A DNA stretch of 64,000 nt from Microcebus murinus (taxonomy: Eukaryota > Chordata > Mammalia > Primates > Cheirogaleidae), in assembly GCF_040939455.1 (NCBI RefSeq), contig NC_134115.1, positions 28,484,727-28,548,726 on the forward strand, in the 5' to 3' direction. A model generated the notes under the pieces. It was not told where the DNA came from. It worked only from the letters and a program-made list of their open reading frames with translations, and made no database searches. The position numbers and the translations under genes were made by a program. Positions 1-10,964 of the stretch are shown one piece after another. Numbering within the stretch: the first letter of the stretch is position 1; every line of letters starts with the position of its first letter.

Positions 1-79
1 TTTTTGAAGTAATAGAAATGTAAGGCTTTTGTTGTTTCAAACTATTCAATCCCAACCAAAGCTCCAATGCAATTACTAT

Positions 80-325
80 TGTCCCTTGGCATCTGTGGAG
101 GATTGGTTCCAGGACCACCTGAAGATATCCAAATCAGAGAATGCTTAAGTCTGTGATATAAAATGCTATATTATTTACATATAACCTATATATATCCTCC
201 CATATACTTTAAATCATCTCTAGATTACTTATAATACCTAATACATAAATGTTTTGTAAAGTGTTATACTATTGTTTAGGGAATGACAAGAAAAAAAGTC
301 TGTACAAGTTTAATACAATGAGGTT
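80..325 (+). mobile_element. Tigger-type (Tc1/mariner) DNA transposon fossil
   Basis: The stretch 'tggcatctgtggaggattggttccaggacc' onward, the run 'cctcccatatactttaaatcatctctagattac', and the ending 'gacaagaaaaaaagtctgtac' match the widespread mammalian MER2/Tigger-like consensus as I remember it. It is non-coding and internally degraded, in the intron upstream of the first visible PTAR1 exon. Confidence 0.6.
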
Positions 326-392
326 ATATTAAAAACCATGCAGAATGTTTTGATAAAAGGGTAATTTTTTTTTTTTAATTTCTCTTTTACAG

Positions 393-497
393 GAAAGAGC
401 TGATCCTCTCTGGCACTTTAAATCCAATTAAAGATTTACATCTGGGAAAACTGGCCTTAACTAAGTTTCCAAAGAGTCCAGAAACATGGATTCACAG
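393..497 (+). CDS. PTAR1: PTAR1 internal coding exon (first in window)
   Basis: This 105-bp exon lies between a TTTTAC-AG acceptor (391-392) and a CACAG/GTATGA donor. It encodes KELILSGTLNP... to ...PETWIHR and ends in phase 2, so the split Arg codon is completed by the exon at 1269. The PETWIHRRW junction is a protein prenyltransferase alpha-subunit repeat (P-x-x-W-x-x-R). I recognise the protein as PTAR1. Known of the family: PTAR1 pairs with RABGGTB to form geranylgeranyltransferase type III, which adds a geranylgeranyl group to partners such as the SNARE Ykt6 and FBXL2 in the cytosol. The gene's 5' exons, promoter and about 80 N-terminal residues lie left of base 1. No break is seen. Confidence 0.93.
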
Positions 498-1268
498 GTA
501 TGATTAATTTACAACATAATATTCTTACTTTCTTTTTAGTTTAAAAGATTGCTTTCATCTGAGGAAAATATTTGTACAAACTAAAGACGTTAAGTGGTTA
601 GAAGTACTTTCTTAGTGCTTTCAATTTAAATGCATACTAATGCAAATCTTAAATAGACCAAAGGAAAATCTGTTTTTAAAGACATTTGAAACCTCCTTAA
701 TGATTTATCTAATTTGTATTGTGTTTGTTCTCTTTCAGATTTTATGCTATAATATAGAAATTTTGCTTAAAGAAAGCTGTTACAATGCATTTTCTTGTTT
801 GCAAACAAATACACAGAGTAATGCATTCATATATAATTAAAAATGTGTGAACTATGACTCTAATATCTAACAGCCATAATTTATACTCCCTCACCATTAC
901 TATCACCACCACCACACACATACACGAAAGCACAGAACAGTTGCCTTGACATTTCCTGGCCAGGTGAAATTATGCAGTTATTATTTTAGAACTAATGACA
1001 TTTCATTGTAACAAATTTTTAAGTTTTAGAAGGGTTTTTTTTTTCTGTGTATCTTCCCCACCCCACCACCTTCACCCATACTGCTGTTTGTCTTTAAAAA
1101 CAACAAAACAATATCCCCTCCCTATCTCCCCAAAACTAGGCTTATAGATAGATATTATTTTGCCTTGTCTGTGAATGGAAATTAAATTAAGAACTACAAA
1201 AACTAGTTGTTTTTCCTCTGTGGTTTATGGTCTTTCCTTGTTCCCTTTCCCACATGGTACCTTAACAG
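498..1268 (+). other. PTAR1: PTAR1 intron
   Basis: This is spliced-out sequence between two PTAR1 exons, with a canonical GT (498) and AG (1268). It is AT-rich, with a short CA-rich patch near 905-925. I see no gene or clear mobile element in it. Confidence 0.85.
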
Positions 1269-1482
1269 GAGATGGGTGCTACAACAGCTAATTCAGGAAA
1301 CCTCCTTGCCTTCCTTTGTAACCAAAGGAAACTTGGGAACAATTCCTGCAGAAAGGACACTTCGGCTAATACAAGAAGAGATGGAGGTCTGTGGTGAAGC
1401 AGCAGGGAGATACCCAAGCAACTATAATGCCTGGTCCCATCGCATCTGGGTTTTACAGCACGTGGCCAAGCTAGATGTCAAG
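1269..1482 (+). CDS. PTAR1: PTAR1 internal coding exon
   Basis: This 214-bp exon lies between a TTAACAG acceptor (ending 1268) and an AAG/GTAGGA donor (1483). It completes the Arg codon from the previous exon, reads RWVLQQLIQETSLP... to ...HVAKLDVK, and ends in phase 0. It carries the second visible prenyltransferase-alpha repeat, NYNAWSHRIWVL (W-x-x-R-x-x-x-L), in the usual helix-hairpin spacing. The open frame runs into the intron to 1542, but the donor and the in-frame fit to the exon at 10965 mark the true end. The following intron is about 9.5 kb. Confidence 0.94.
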
Positions 1483-1914
1483 GTAGGATATTATTCAAAC
1501 TCCAGGGCAGGCTGCCCATCTGCCCTTAAAATCTTCTGGTAGTAGTTCACCCTCAGAAGAGCTTTAAAGGAGTAGAGGAACCTAATGATCTAGCAGCACG
1601 AGAGGATCATGGCAGCTAATACCTCCAGAGTAACTCTAGCAATTAAAAAAAAAGTTTGTATTCCCCACCAGTGCAGTTTTTGGTGTTCTTAAAGCTAGTG
1701 CATTGGTAGAACAGATTTAACCAGTTGAGAAAACTGAGCATAACTCACTTTACCCTAAAACAGGAAGGGATTATTGAGATTTATAGCATTAGATTGCTAT
1801 TTCTTGGTAGTCTTGCTTAATATGCTGACTTAATATGCTGAGTCACCTGTCTGTCTTTTCACACTTTGCTCTCCTGGAAGCGGGGAGAGTGAGGCAGACA
1901 CAGACTGTCTCACC

Positions 1915-2085
1915 CAGGTGTTTTCAAACTTGGCTGAGCCTATAAATTACCTGGGGATTTCTTAAGTTCCACTCCAGGTATAACTAAACCAGAATGAGGA
2001 TGGGATCTAGAGATCAGTATTTTCCATAGGCTCAGGGGGTTACTTGGATACAGAGCCAGGTTGGAAACTCACAGCCTAATCTTTT
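1915..2085 (+). mobile_element. MER5-like hAT transposon fossil
   Basis: The stretch 'ttttcaaacttggctg...attacctgggga...agatcagtattttccata' resembles MER5-type hAT-Charlie elements (TTCTCAAACTT...CACCTGGGG...ATCAGTATTT). It is diverged and short. Terminal repeats are only partly visible. Confidence 0.5.
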
Positions 2086-2569
2086 CAGTTCAGAAATTAG
2101 GAGATGGAGGTTTTCAGAGAATTTTAATGGCTCAGACTTAGCTACATTTGCACCACTTATTATTCATCAGAATGAGAGCCCTATATCCCTCGTATTCCTT
2201 CTTATATACTACAGTGTCTCTATTTTTTTCTTCTCTTATGGTATCACAGTGCCATAGGAATCTAGGGTACTTGGCCAAAAAATTTCTCAGGCTTAGGACA
2301 GTTAAAAAAAGTCACGTTGAAGGTCAGAGCACCCCAAGTGGTGCTTAGATTAGTAGGGAAGTATTCTGTAATTTTAGTTTACTACCCCCCTTTTCCTACA
2401 TGTTCCTTCCTAGGTTCCCTCTCTCCTCTTTGTTGCCTAGCCAGATTCCTCCAGGACAAGTTGGAGAATTTTTACTTCTGGGGATTTTAAACTAACAATT
2501 CTGAAAGAGTAGCCTTTCTCTTCTAGTTTATATAGCTGTGAGTTTCAGAAGGGGAGACCAGGTCGCCTG

Positions 2570-2790
2570 ATGGAATAGAAAGAGCAAAGTCTTAGAATCA
2601 CAACCTGGGTTTAGATTCTGGCCGTATTAGCTATGTGTGCAAAGTAAGGCTTTAATGTTTTCGTTTATAAAATAGGGGCTGTATTTCCTGCTTCAGTGGA
2701 TTATTGTGAGAGTTGCTTGAGTTAATGTGTGTGATATACTAGGCACCTGATAACTGCTCACTCTATTTTAATAGTTCCTTTCTCTGATCT
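2570..2790 (+). repeat. MIR SINE
   Basis: Order of motifs follows the MIR consensus. An 'aatcacaacctgggtttagattctggc' core comes first, then a 'tttataaaatagggg' stretch, 'ttgtgagagttgcttgagttaatgtg', and a '...taggcacctgataactgctca' tail. It is an ancient tRNA-derived SINE and non-coding. Confidence 0.7.
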
Positions 2791-2965
2791 CCCAGAGAAC
2801 AGAGAAGGGAACTAACTAGATAGAAAGTTTAGGTGAAATTGGCTTCCAGTTTGCTTGATCCAACTCAATATAATTTATTCTTGAAAATGTGCTGAAAGCC
2901 TATTGTTCCCAGCCACTGCCATGTATACTGGTGTGGCAGCAAAAACAGTGCTCACCCTTAGCAGA

Positions 2966-3061
2966 TTGAAAATCTAATTGAGGAAGTAGACCAACAATTA
3001 CAAAGCAGCATAGTTGAAAATCTAGTTGAAGAAGTAGATCAACAATTACAAAGCAGGGAGA
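2966..3061 (+). repeat. Two-copy 48-bp tandem duplication
   Basis: Copies at 2966-3013 and 3014-3061 share 'ttgaaaatct' and 'caacaattacaaagcag'. Over the first ~43 bases they differ at only about three sites (aattgagg/agttgaag, gacc/gatc), all transitions. It lies in non-coding intron sequence, perhaps within an old L2-like fragment. Confidence 0.8.
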
Positions 3062-3944
3062 CATTTGAAGCAAGCGAGGGAAGCTCAGAATACAGTGGGA
3101 ACACAGAGAAATGGCTCCAGTGGCTGGGCTCATTGGGAACAGCTGCCAGAGGGAGGGGAATACACAGTCTGAGTCTGGAGGAGTGAGTACAAGTTATCTG
3201 GTGAGTTATTGGGGGATCTGGAGTGATTTATAGCCCCTCATCTCAGCTCCACAACTTGATAGTGTGTAGAGGTGGGGAGTGGCATGGGGATGATTGGGGA
3301 TAAAAAGGAGGGCAGAGTTCACCTGGGTGAACTGAGAGGTCTTTGGAAATTTTCTACCTTGATATGTACCTTTTCAAGTGGCATTCCCATAAAATCAGGA
3401 ACAAATGGCCAAGGTGAAATTCTTGGTTACTTGAGACCATCTGATGTTAAAGATGACAACTCATTAGGTGCTTTGCGTGGGCTCAGCTACCTGTGTCCAG
3501 TCCTACACTCACATGTTATCAGCCTTCCTTGATCTACCCTTTTTGTCCCCTCTGCCGCTGCAGCATATTTTACTCTCTTGTTTTCAGTGAAGAGTGGTAA
3601 ATTTGCAAAATCTCCTTTCTGTTGTTGTAAGTCATTTACCCAGCTAGGAGAACATGTTCTATGCTTTGTCTGTTAGAGGAAGTGATCACAAAAGTATCAA
3701 TAGTCTAGAGCAGCTTAATTTTATATTTATTTACATAGATGTATAGAAAATGAACTGGCATTTTTTAGAACATTGAAAATGAATTTTTAAAGTGCTGGAT
3801 TAAGCGTTTGAAAATGAGCATTATAAAAATTATTATCTTACTGAAGGGTAACATGGCAGCATTTATCACACTTTAAAAAAGAGTGTTATCTTTAAGAGTT
3901 CTGCTTCCAGGAATTCATCCTAAAGAAATAATGGGAGATACGAA

Positions 3945-4205
3945 CTATGGTGTAGTGATTAAAGGCTCCACTCAGTGATCATACAGACCTCATTTTCATC
4001 TTGGCTTTACCACCAATTTGCTTTATAGCCTTAAGGAAGTTACTTAGCCTCTCCAACCTTCAGTTTCCTTATCTGCAAAATGGGGGTGATGATAATTCCT
4101 ATCCCATTGAGTGATGCAAATCTAATGAAAAGATCCACGTAAAAGTGGTGTGGTTATCACAGTGCTCTTACTAAGTGCTCAGTAAACACTGGCTATTATA
4201 TTAAA
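3945..4205 (+). repeat. MIR SINE
   Basis: The MIR order is visible: 'gtgattaaaggctccactcagtgatcatacagacc', 'ttgctttatagccttaaggaagttacttagcctctcc', 'cagtttccttatctgcaaaatgggggtgatgataat', '...agtgctcagtaaacactggctattat'. It appears to interrupt an older LINE fragment that flanks it on both sides (3,840-3,944 and 4,206-4,550). Confidence 0.8.
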
Positions 4206-4801
4206 TATGGAAGTTTGATGTATAAAAGTAGAGTTTATGATAGTGGAAAACTAGAACGAACGACTGTAACCCTCCAGTATTGAGGGATTAGTTGATTACT
4301 TTACAATCCATCACAAATTGGAATATTTTTCTGCAACTAAAAATTATATTTTTTAAAGAAAAGTGTTCACAATAGGTTGAGGATATAAAACTAAATATGG
4401 AGTAGGCCTAATATAATTTTTAGTATATTTATTAGCATTGAATGAAATAGCAAACACTTTAAAGTGTTTGAAAATAGTGCTTGGCACATAGTTAAGTGCT
4501 TAGCAGTTATTTGTACATACATACATACACACAGTGTTATGGATATTTTTTCTTTCTTATAATGAACATGGATTAGTTTTCTAGTCAGATAAAAAGAGTT
4601 AGAGAATAATGGTTAGTGGTGCTATGGGGTAGAATTTGAGACTTTAATTTTCAGTTGTATGTTCCCTGTGATGTTTGCATGTTTAAATGAACATATATTT
4701 AAGTACATTTTTAAATACTCTTAATTTTGAGAGTTGGGTGGGAGGAAAGCCACACAGTCATGTAGAGTTTATTACTACTAGCCAATTAAAAGTTGATATG
4801 G

Positions 4802-5446
4802 TGGCTAGGTGCAGTGGCTTGTGCCTGTAATCTCAGCACTTTTGGCGGCCAAGGATGGAGGATTACTTGAGGCCAAGAATTGGAGACCAGCCTGGGCAAT
4901 ATAGTGAGACTTGGTCTCTACAAAAAATGGAAAAATTATGGCTGGGCGTGGTGGCTCACACCTGTAATCCTAGCACTCTGGGAGGCAGAGGTGGGCGGAT
5001 CACTAAAGATCAGGAGTTCAAAACCAACCTGAACAAGAGGGAGACCTCATCTCTACTATAAATAGAAACAAATTAATTGGCCAACTAAAAATATATAGGA
5101 AAAAAATTAGCCGGGCATGGTGGCACATATGTGCCTGTAGTCCCAGCTACTTGGGAGGCTGAAGCAGGAGGATTGCTTGAGCCCAGGAGTTTGAGGTTGC
5201 TGTGAGCTAGGCTGATGCCACGGCACTCTAGCCTGGGCAACCAAGTGAAACTCTGTCTCAAAAAAAAGAAAGAAAAAATTATCCAGGCGTGGTGGCATGA
5301 CCCTGTAGTCCCAGCTACTCGGGAGGTTCAGGAGGCTGAGGTGGAAGGATCACTTGAGCCCAGCAGTTTGAGGTTATAGTGAACTGTGATGGTGCCACTG
5401 CACTCCAGCTTAGGTACAGAATGAGACCCTGTCTCTAAAAAAAATA
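4802..5446 (+). mobile_element. AluJ-like SINE interrupted by a younger lemur-type Alu
   Basis: Outer left arm 4802-4939 and right arm 5283-5446 belong to one old Alu. Its target-site duplication aaaagttgatatgg is seen at 4788-4801 and again at about 5447-5460. A second Alu (listed separately) has landed in its middle A-rich linker. Dating order is clear from the nesting. Confidence 0.85.
4940..5273 (+). mobile_element. Lemur-type Alu inserted in an older Alu
   Basis: Starts ggctgggcgtggtggc and ends in a short A-rich tail. Flanked by the duplicated target aaaaattat (4931-4939 and 5274-5282). The left arm carries the 'ctactataaatagaaacaaattaattgg' linker, and the right arm 'tgctgtgagctaggctgatgccacggcact', both characteristic of strepsirrhine Alu. 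Confidence 0.88.
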
Positions 5447-5464
5447 AAAAGTTGATATGGTACA

Positions 5465-6170
5465 TCACCTGATAAAGCACATAGGGTTATTTCTCCAGAA
5501 AGGATATACAAATGGCCAATAAAGACATGAAGAGATATTCAACATCATTACCAGTAGGGAAATGCAAATCAAAGCCACAGTGAATAAGATGCCACTTCAC
5601 ACCAATGAAGATGGTTAAAATGAAGATAGGCAATAACAAGTTTTGATAAGGGAGGATGCATAGAGATTGGAACCCTTATATATGACTGGTAGGAATGTAA
5701 AATGGTGCAGCTATGTGGAAAATAGTTTGGCATTACCTCAAAATATTAAACATAAAATTACTATATATGGAAAAAAATTATAGTTAATAACAATATATAA
5801 CATTTCATACCAATACTTGAATGAGAATGTTTATAGCCACATTATTCATAATAGCCCAAAAAAACGGTAACAGTCCAAATGTTCATCATATGAGGAATGG
5901 AAAACAAAATGTGGAATAGCCAGCCATACAATGAAAGATTGGCTATAAAAAAGGAATGAAGTACTGATACATGCTGTAATGTGGATGACCCATGAAAACC
6001 TTATGCTCCTTGAAAGCAGCCAGATTCAAAAGGCCACATACTGTGTGGTTCCATTTATATGACATGTTCACAATAGGCATAGCAGATTAGTGGGTGCCAG
6101 ATGCTGGGGAGGAGGGGATGGAGCTTAACTTATAATAGGAATGGGGTTTTCTGAGGAGTCATAAAAATGC
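5465..6170 (+). mobile_element. Old L1 3' end (ORF2 tail and 3' UTR)
   Basis: The segment has 'gacatgaagagatattcaacatcattaccag', 'gaaatgcaaatcaaagccacagtgaataagatgccacttcacacc', and 'gtggatgacccatgaaaacc...ggccacatactgtgtggttccatttatatgacatg'. These are the terminal ORF2 and 3' UTR of L1M-type LINEs. It has many stops and is dead. Confidence 0.8.
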
Positions 6171-6177
6171 TTGAAAT

Positions 6178-7520
6178 TAGCCACGCACAGAAGGACAAAA
6201 ACTGCATGATTTTACTTAGATGAGGTATCTCTGATAGTCAAACTCATAAAAGAAGAAAATAAAATGTTGGTTTTCAAGGGTTGGGGCGGGGGATATGGGG
6301 AGTTGTTGTTCAGTGGGTATTGAGCTTTAGTCATACAAGAAAAAAACGTTCTGAGAGCTGCTGCACAACAATGTGCCTATAGTTAACAGTATGTACTATA
6401 ACACTTAAAAATTTGCCAAGAAAATTTCATGTTATGTGACTTCATGTTATGTGTTTTTATCACAACAAAAATAAACAAATATATATATGGACCTGTTGAT
6501 ACAGGCAGCAATTCAGATAAATCTCCAGGGAAGTATTCTGAATTAAAAAAATCTAATTCCAAAAGGTTACATACTATATGATTCCATTTATATAACATTA
6601 AAAAAAAAAAAGAAAATTGTAGAAACAGGAAAGATGAGTGATTACAGGGGCTTAGGGACAAGAGAGAGGAAGTGGTTGTGGTTATAAAACGACAATATAA
6701 GGAATCTTGACTATAGTGGAAAGTGCACACTTGTGAATAAATAAGCTTTAAGAAATTGTTGGAAAAAAGGAAAAATAAAGAACATTATACTGTTAGATGT
6801 TTAAGTGTTTATTAAGACAGAGTAATTAAAACTGCGGTACTGTTTCAAAAATAGACTTAGTAATGAAAGAGAATATAGCCCAGAAACACATCCGAATAAA
6901 TAATATGTACAGATTTCATTAATGATGAATATGGCATTTCATATTAATTAGAGAAAGGATTCTTTCTTTAACTTGTGATGCAGGTAAAATTGATTGACTT
7001 TTTAGAAAATAATTAAGTTAGACTTTTTATCTCATATACTAAACTGAACTCTGAGCTCTAAATGAAATAACAATCTATATGAAGAAAAAGAGACCTGTTG
7101 TATATTATCCTACGTGAAAAGGCCAGGCACAGAAAGACCAATATTGCACGACCTCACTTATGGGTAGAATCTTAAAAAAGTTGAATTCATAGAAGCAGAA
7201 AGTAGAATGATGACTGCAGGAGCAGAGGATGGATTGGGAAATGAAGAGTTGCTGGTAAAAGAGCACAAAGTTTCAGTTAGGATGAATAAATTTTTAAGAT
7301 CGGTTGTTGCAGAACATGGTGACCATAGTTAGTAATGTATACCTAAAAATTGTTAAGAGAATAGGTCTTAAATGTTCTTACAACAAAAAAAATAACCATA
7401 TGAGATGATGAGTGTGTTAATTATCATGATTGTGGCAATCATTTCACAGTGTATACTTTAAAACATGTTGTATAACATAAATATATACCAATTTTGTTTG
7501 TCAACTCTACTTCAGTGAAG
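6178..7520 (+). mobile_element. Cluster of L1 3'-UTR fragments
   Basis: Related L1M 3'-end modules follow one another. 6,178-6,420 contains 'ggacaaaaactgcatgattttacttag', 6,540-6,760 'ggttacatactatatgattccatttatataac', and 7,115-7,500 'gaccaatattgcacgacctcacttatgggtagaatc...acaatgtatact' style. Together with the element at 5,465 they suggest separate truncated insertions into the same site region. Boundaries are approximate. Confidence 0.6.
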
Positions 7521-8850
7521 CTGCAGAGAAAAAGAAGATTTAGAAAATCAATTGCAGTAATATAATCTATGGAGAAAAATATTTACAAGATGTACGAGAG
7601 AGACTTAATGTCCTTAGTATATAAAGATCTCTTAGAAACCCATGAGAAGAAGAATGACTATCACAAATAGTAAGTTAGACAATTCATAAAGGTAGATAAT
7701 TAGGCAAAATAGTCAATTCATAAATGAAGAAATAAAGGAAAAACAATCATATAAGAAAACATTTTTAGCCTTAATGATTAACGAAATATAAATTGAAATG
7801 TGATTTTCTACTTACTACATTAGTGAAGATTAAAGTATTGATGAAGAATTTAGGAAATAGGCATTAACATGTATTTCCAATAGGAATATAAATTATATAG
7901 CCTTTCTAGAGGGCACTTTGGCAGTATATATCAAGAACCTTACATAGTTTTGCTCTGTTTCAGCAAGTATTCTTCTAGAAATTCTTCCTAAATAAATAGA
8001 TAGCACATACTGTGTTTCCCCGAAAATAAGACAGGGTCTTATATTTATTTTTCCTCAAGAAGAAACCCTAGGGCTTATTTTCAGGGGATGTGTTATTTTT
8101 TTTTTTTTTAAGTGCTGTACAACAATCTACATTTATTCAAATATAGTTAAGTCGTCGTCTTCTGGAACATCATTGTAACTCTTCAAACCCCAAATTCCAT
8201 CCTGAATGTCTTGCGACTCTATTTGCTTTAGAACCATTGGCCCCAATCTCTCATGTCAAGCAATAGAGCTCTCATGGGGCAGATGAGAAGGGCTGCTCAT
8301 CTTCTTTACCACCCGGCAAGGAAATGCATGGGTTGTGCAGATAGGCTGCGTAGCCACACCCATCACTAGGTCTTATTTTTGGGGTAGGGCTTATATTGTG
8401 CAAATACTCAGAAATCCTGCTAGGGTTTATTTTATGGGTAGGTCTCATTTTCGGGGAAACACGGTAAATTTATATGAGTGTTACATATACCAGAGTAGAA
8501 ACAAATAAAGGAATGGTTAAATCATGGTAATATTGAAGGTGAAATATTATGTAAGAGTTAAAAATTATATTATAGAATAATATTTAATGCCATAGGAATA
8601 TGTTTCTAACTTAAGTGGAATAAAATCAGTATAAAAGAGTATCCCAAGTTGTGTTAAAAATAAACTATGTGCATATGTATGCACACAAAAAAATATGAAA
8701 GATTGGTTTTGTGCCAGAATGTTAAGAATAATCTCTGGCCAATAGGATCATCGGTGATTTTTGTTTGCTTTTTTAATTTTTTTCTATATTATTGAAATTT
8801 TCTATAATGATCACTTTTAGAAGTGATAAAATCAGAAGGAAAATCAAATG
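7521..8850 (+). mobile_element. HAL1/L1ME-like LINE relic, split by a TA-flanked transposon
   Basis: Sequence such as 'tagcctttctagagggcactttggcagtatat', 'ttcttctagaaattcttcctaaataaatagatag' and, after the insertion, 'ggaatggttaaatcatggtaatattgaagg' and 'ttttctatattattgaaattttctataatgatcacttttagaag' is typical of old L1ME/HAL1 3' ends. The LINE is cut at 8,009/8,465 by the element listed next. Confidence 0.55.
8010..8464 (-). mobile_element. Mariner/pogo-type DNA transposon with intact inverted ends
   Basis: This 455-bp element is flanked by TA (8008-8009 and 8465-8466). Its ends are ctgtgtttccccgaaaat on the left and attttcggggaaacacgg on the right, an inverted repeat with one mismatch over the first 18 bases and continuing similarity (ataagac / gtctcat). 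TA targets and these ends indicate the Tc1/mariner superfamily. On the minus strand, about 8,145-8,255 reads an in-frame run ending ...NDVPEDDDLTIFE then TAA. An AATAAA and a poly-A block (plus-strand T run near 8,095-8,110) follow, which looks like the 3' end of a transposase gene kept in a deleted copy. The transposase reading is inference; the ends and TA are seen directly. Confidence 0.75.
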
Positions 8851-9060
8851 TTATTTTTAAAAATTTACAAGACTGATGGCCTGTACATTTTTAGTAGTCT
8901 TTTTGTTTTCAACGTGTTATTCTTGTTTCATAGACCTGATTATAGTTTTCTTATAGTTATTTATCCACTCATTTTTTATATGGAAGTTGGAAAAGAATAA
9001 GGACATTTCAGGTATGTCATATAAAATGCATTCATTCTGTGCCATACATTTAAGCCATAT

Positions 9061-9270
9061 CTTTAATTTTCTGTTTTTTTTTTTATTATCATTATTATTA
9101 TATTATTATTTTTAGAGACAAGGTCTCACTGTGTCACCTAGGCTGAAGTACATTGAGTGACCTGATCATACATAGCTCACTGTAACTTCCATTTCCTGGG
9201 CTCAAAGCGATCCTCCTGCCTCGGCCTGCCAACATGCTGGGATTACAGGCGTGAGCCACCACACTCAGCC
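9061..9270 (-). mobile_element. Monomeric Alu-type SINE with (ATT)n tail
   Basis: One Alu arm in antisense runs from 'agagacaaggtctcactgtgtcacc' to 'gtgagccaccacactcagcc', preceded by a T/ATT-rich tail. The target duplication taagccatat flanks it exactly (9051-9060 and 9271-9280). Confidence 0.82.
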
Positions 9271-10964
9271 TAAGCCATATAGAACACTTAAAAGTAGTTG
9301 GTGTCTTTTGTTTAAATCATTGCCTTTATTTATATACCTTTTTATTTTAATAAGAAAATGTCCTAGACTCCTATTAAAGTTTCTTCTTTGGTTTAATATG
9401 CATGTTTATATCTTAAGGAAAAGAATGTAATGGATTTTTCTCTAAAAAAGTCTTAAGAATATTTTTAAGATATTAAGTTGATTTTGTTGAATAACTTTCA
9501 TGTATGTAAAATTAATGAATTACAATTTTTGTACATAGAAATACTCTGTAATAAATAATCTAAGTTTTTTAAAATATAAGTTCATTTTAAACAAATGGAG
9601 TCCTCTTTTCAGCCCATATTAAGAAGCTATACCAAAGTTAAAAAGCTGCTATATTATAGCCTAAATGTCCTACAGGTTAATTTTTCAAAAATGTAATAAC
9701 ATTAAGAGTATTTTTTTTCAGGTAGAAGTTTTGTCTGGTGCTTTAACATTGCTCACCTTTTAAAATCAGATAAATGTTCTTGTTTTTCATTTCTCAGAGA
9801 CTTGACAGTTATTGCCTCTAGAATAAATTTAGATGGCTATGAATAAACTCATTATAACATAAAGGAGATATTTAAAACATTTCACTGATAGGATTAATAT
9901 AACTTGACCATCCTGTCTGGAAGGAACCTTATTCCTTTGCACTAGTCACCTCATTTGTTACATTGCTCATTCATCTATTTATAAAATATGTATTCACTCT
10001 GATGTCAGTAGGTATAAGGGATTGAAACATCAATTAGGAATGACTAAATATCTTAAAGCACCTATAGAGTTTAGTGGGAATGAACAGATGCATAGAAAAT
10101 TCTTTAATATATTATGTATACGAGTGTTGGAGTTGCAGAATGGGGAAAGATTTCTTCTAGGGAAGTAAAGGGGTACAAGAAGTGACATTTGCCTGGGACC
10201 CTTGACAAGCAGGTAAAGGTGTTATTTGGCATTGCACTGTCATATTATTCACTGTTCACAAGTATGTGACTTCTTTTCCTTAGCTGGTCTGAAAATTTTC
10301 TAGTGGAATGTGGTAGGCCCTCAATATACCTTTCACTGATCAAAACTGATTTACATTTGCTACCTGTCCAAGACACTGCCAGATAATTTTTTCCATAAAT
10401 GTAGCTTTTAAAAATAATTTAAATTTCTTTTGTTTACAGATTGGCAGTGCAAAGATTTAAACAATTTACTGCAGAATTGTATTTCTTCTGTTTAAAAAAC
10501 TTATTTATCATTGATGTTAAGTTTGAGATGAATAGTGAAAATCATGAGCTCTTGAAAAATCCTATTATTCACTCATCATATTTTTGTGCTTACCCCTTAA
10601 AATTAAGTAGTGAAAAAAGACAGGCATGGTCTCTGCCCTCATGAAACTTATTAGCAAAGAATTTGAATTTTCTATCTGTGTACCAATTAGAATGTGATTT
10701 GTCAAGGTCCAGGGAAAGAATGACAGGTCCTTAAGTTTTGTTCTGTTTTTGTTTTGTTTATCACTTTATGTGGGAAAGGGGAAACTGGCATGTATTAAGC
10801 TTCTACTAAGTGACAGCACTGTGCTGGGCATAGCATACAAAATACTGGTAAGAATGGTATTGTCAACAAAACAAGTAACAAACCAAAGAGAAATCAAAAG
10901 CATTAGTGGAAAAAGAAAAACTTTTGGGAGTTCCTCTTCTCACTTCCCTTTTTCTTCCTACAAG

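Larger units (their letters stand above)
1483..10964 (+). other. PTAR1: Large PTAR1 intron, repeat-filled
   Basis: This 9.5-kb intron runs from GTAGGA to the AG at 10964. It contains hAT, MIR, L1 3'-end, Alu and mariner-like insertions listed separately. The stretches 2,090-2,560, 3,065-3,840 and 8,850-9,060 show no gene, and 9,281-10,560 only AT-rich DNA. 10,560-10,850 holds faint L2/MIR-like traces. Confidence 0.8.

Noticed and set aside
10441..10644. Open frame directly after a good acceptor-like 'ttttgtttacag', a possible extra PTAR1 exon
   Set aside because: The exons at 1269-1482 (phase 0 end) and 10965 join directly to give the known KLDVK-ILLDEL order. No donor or family similarity supports an exon here.
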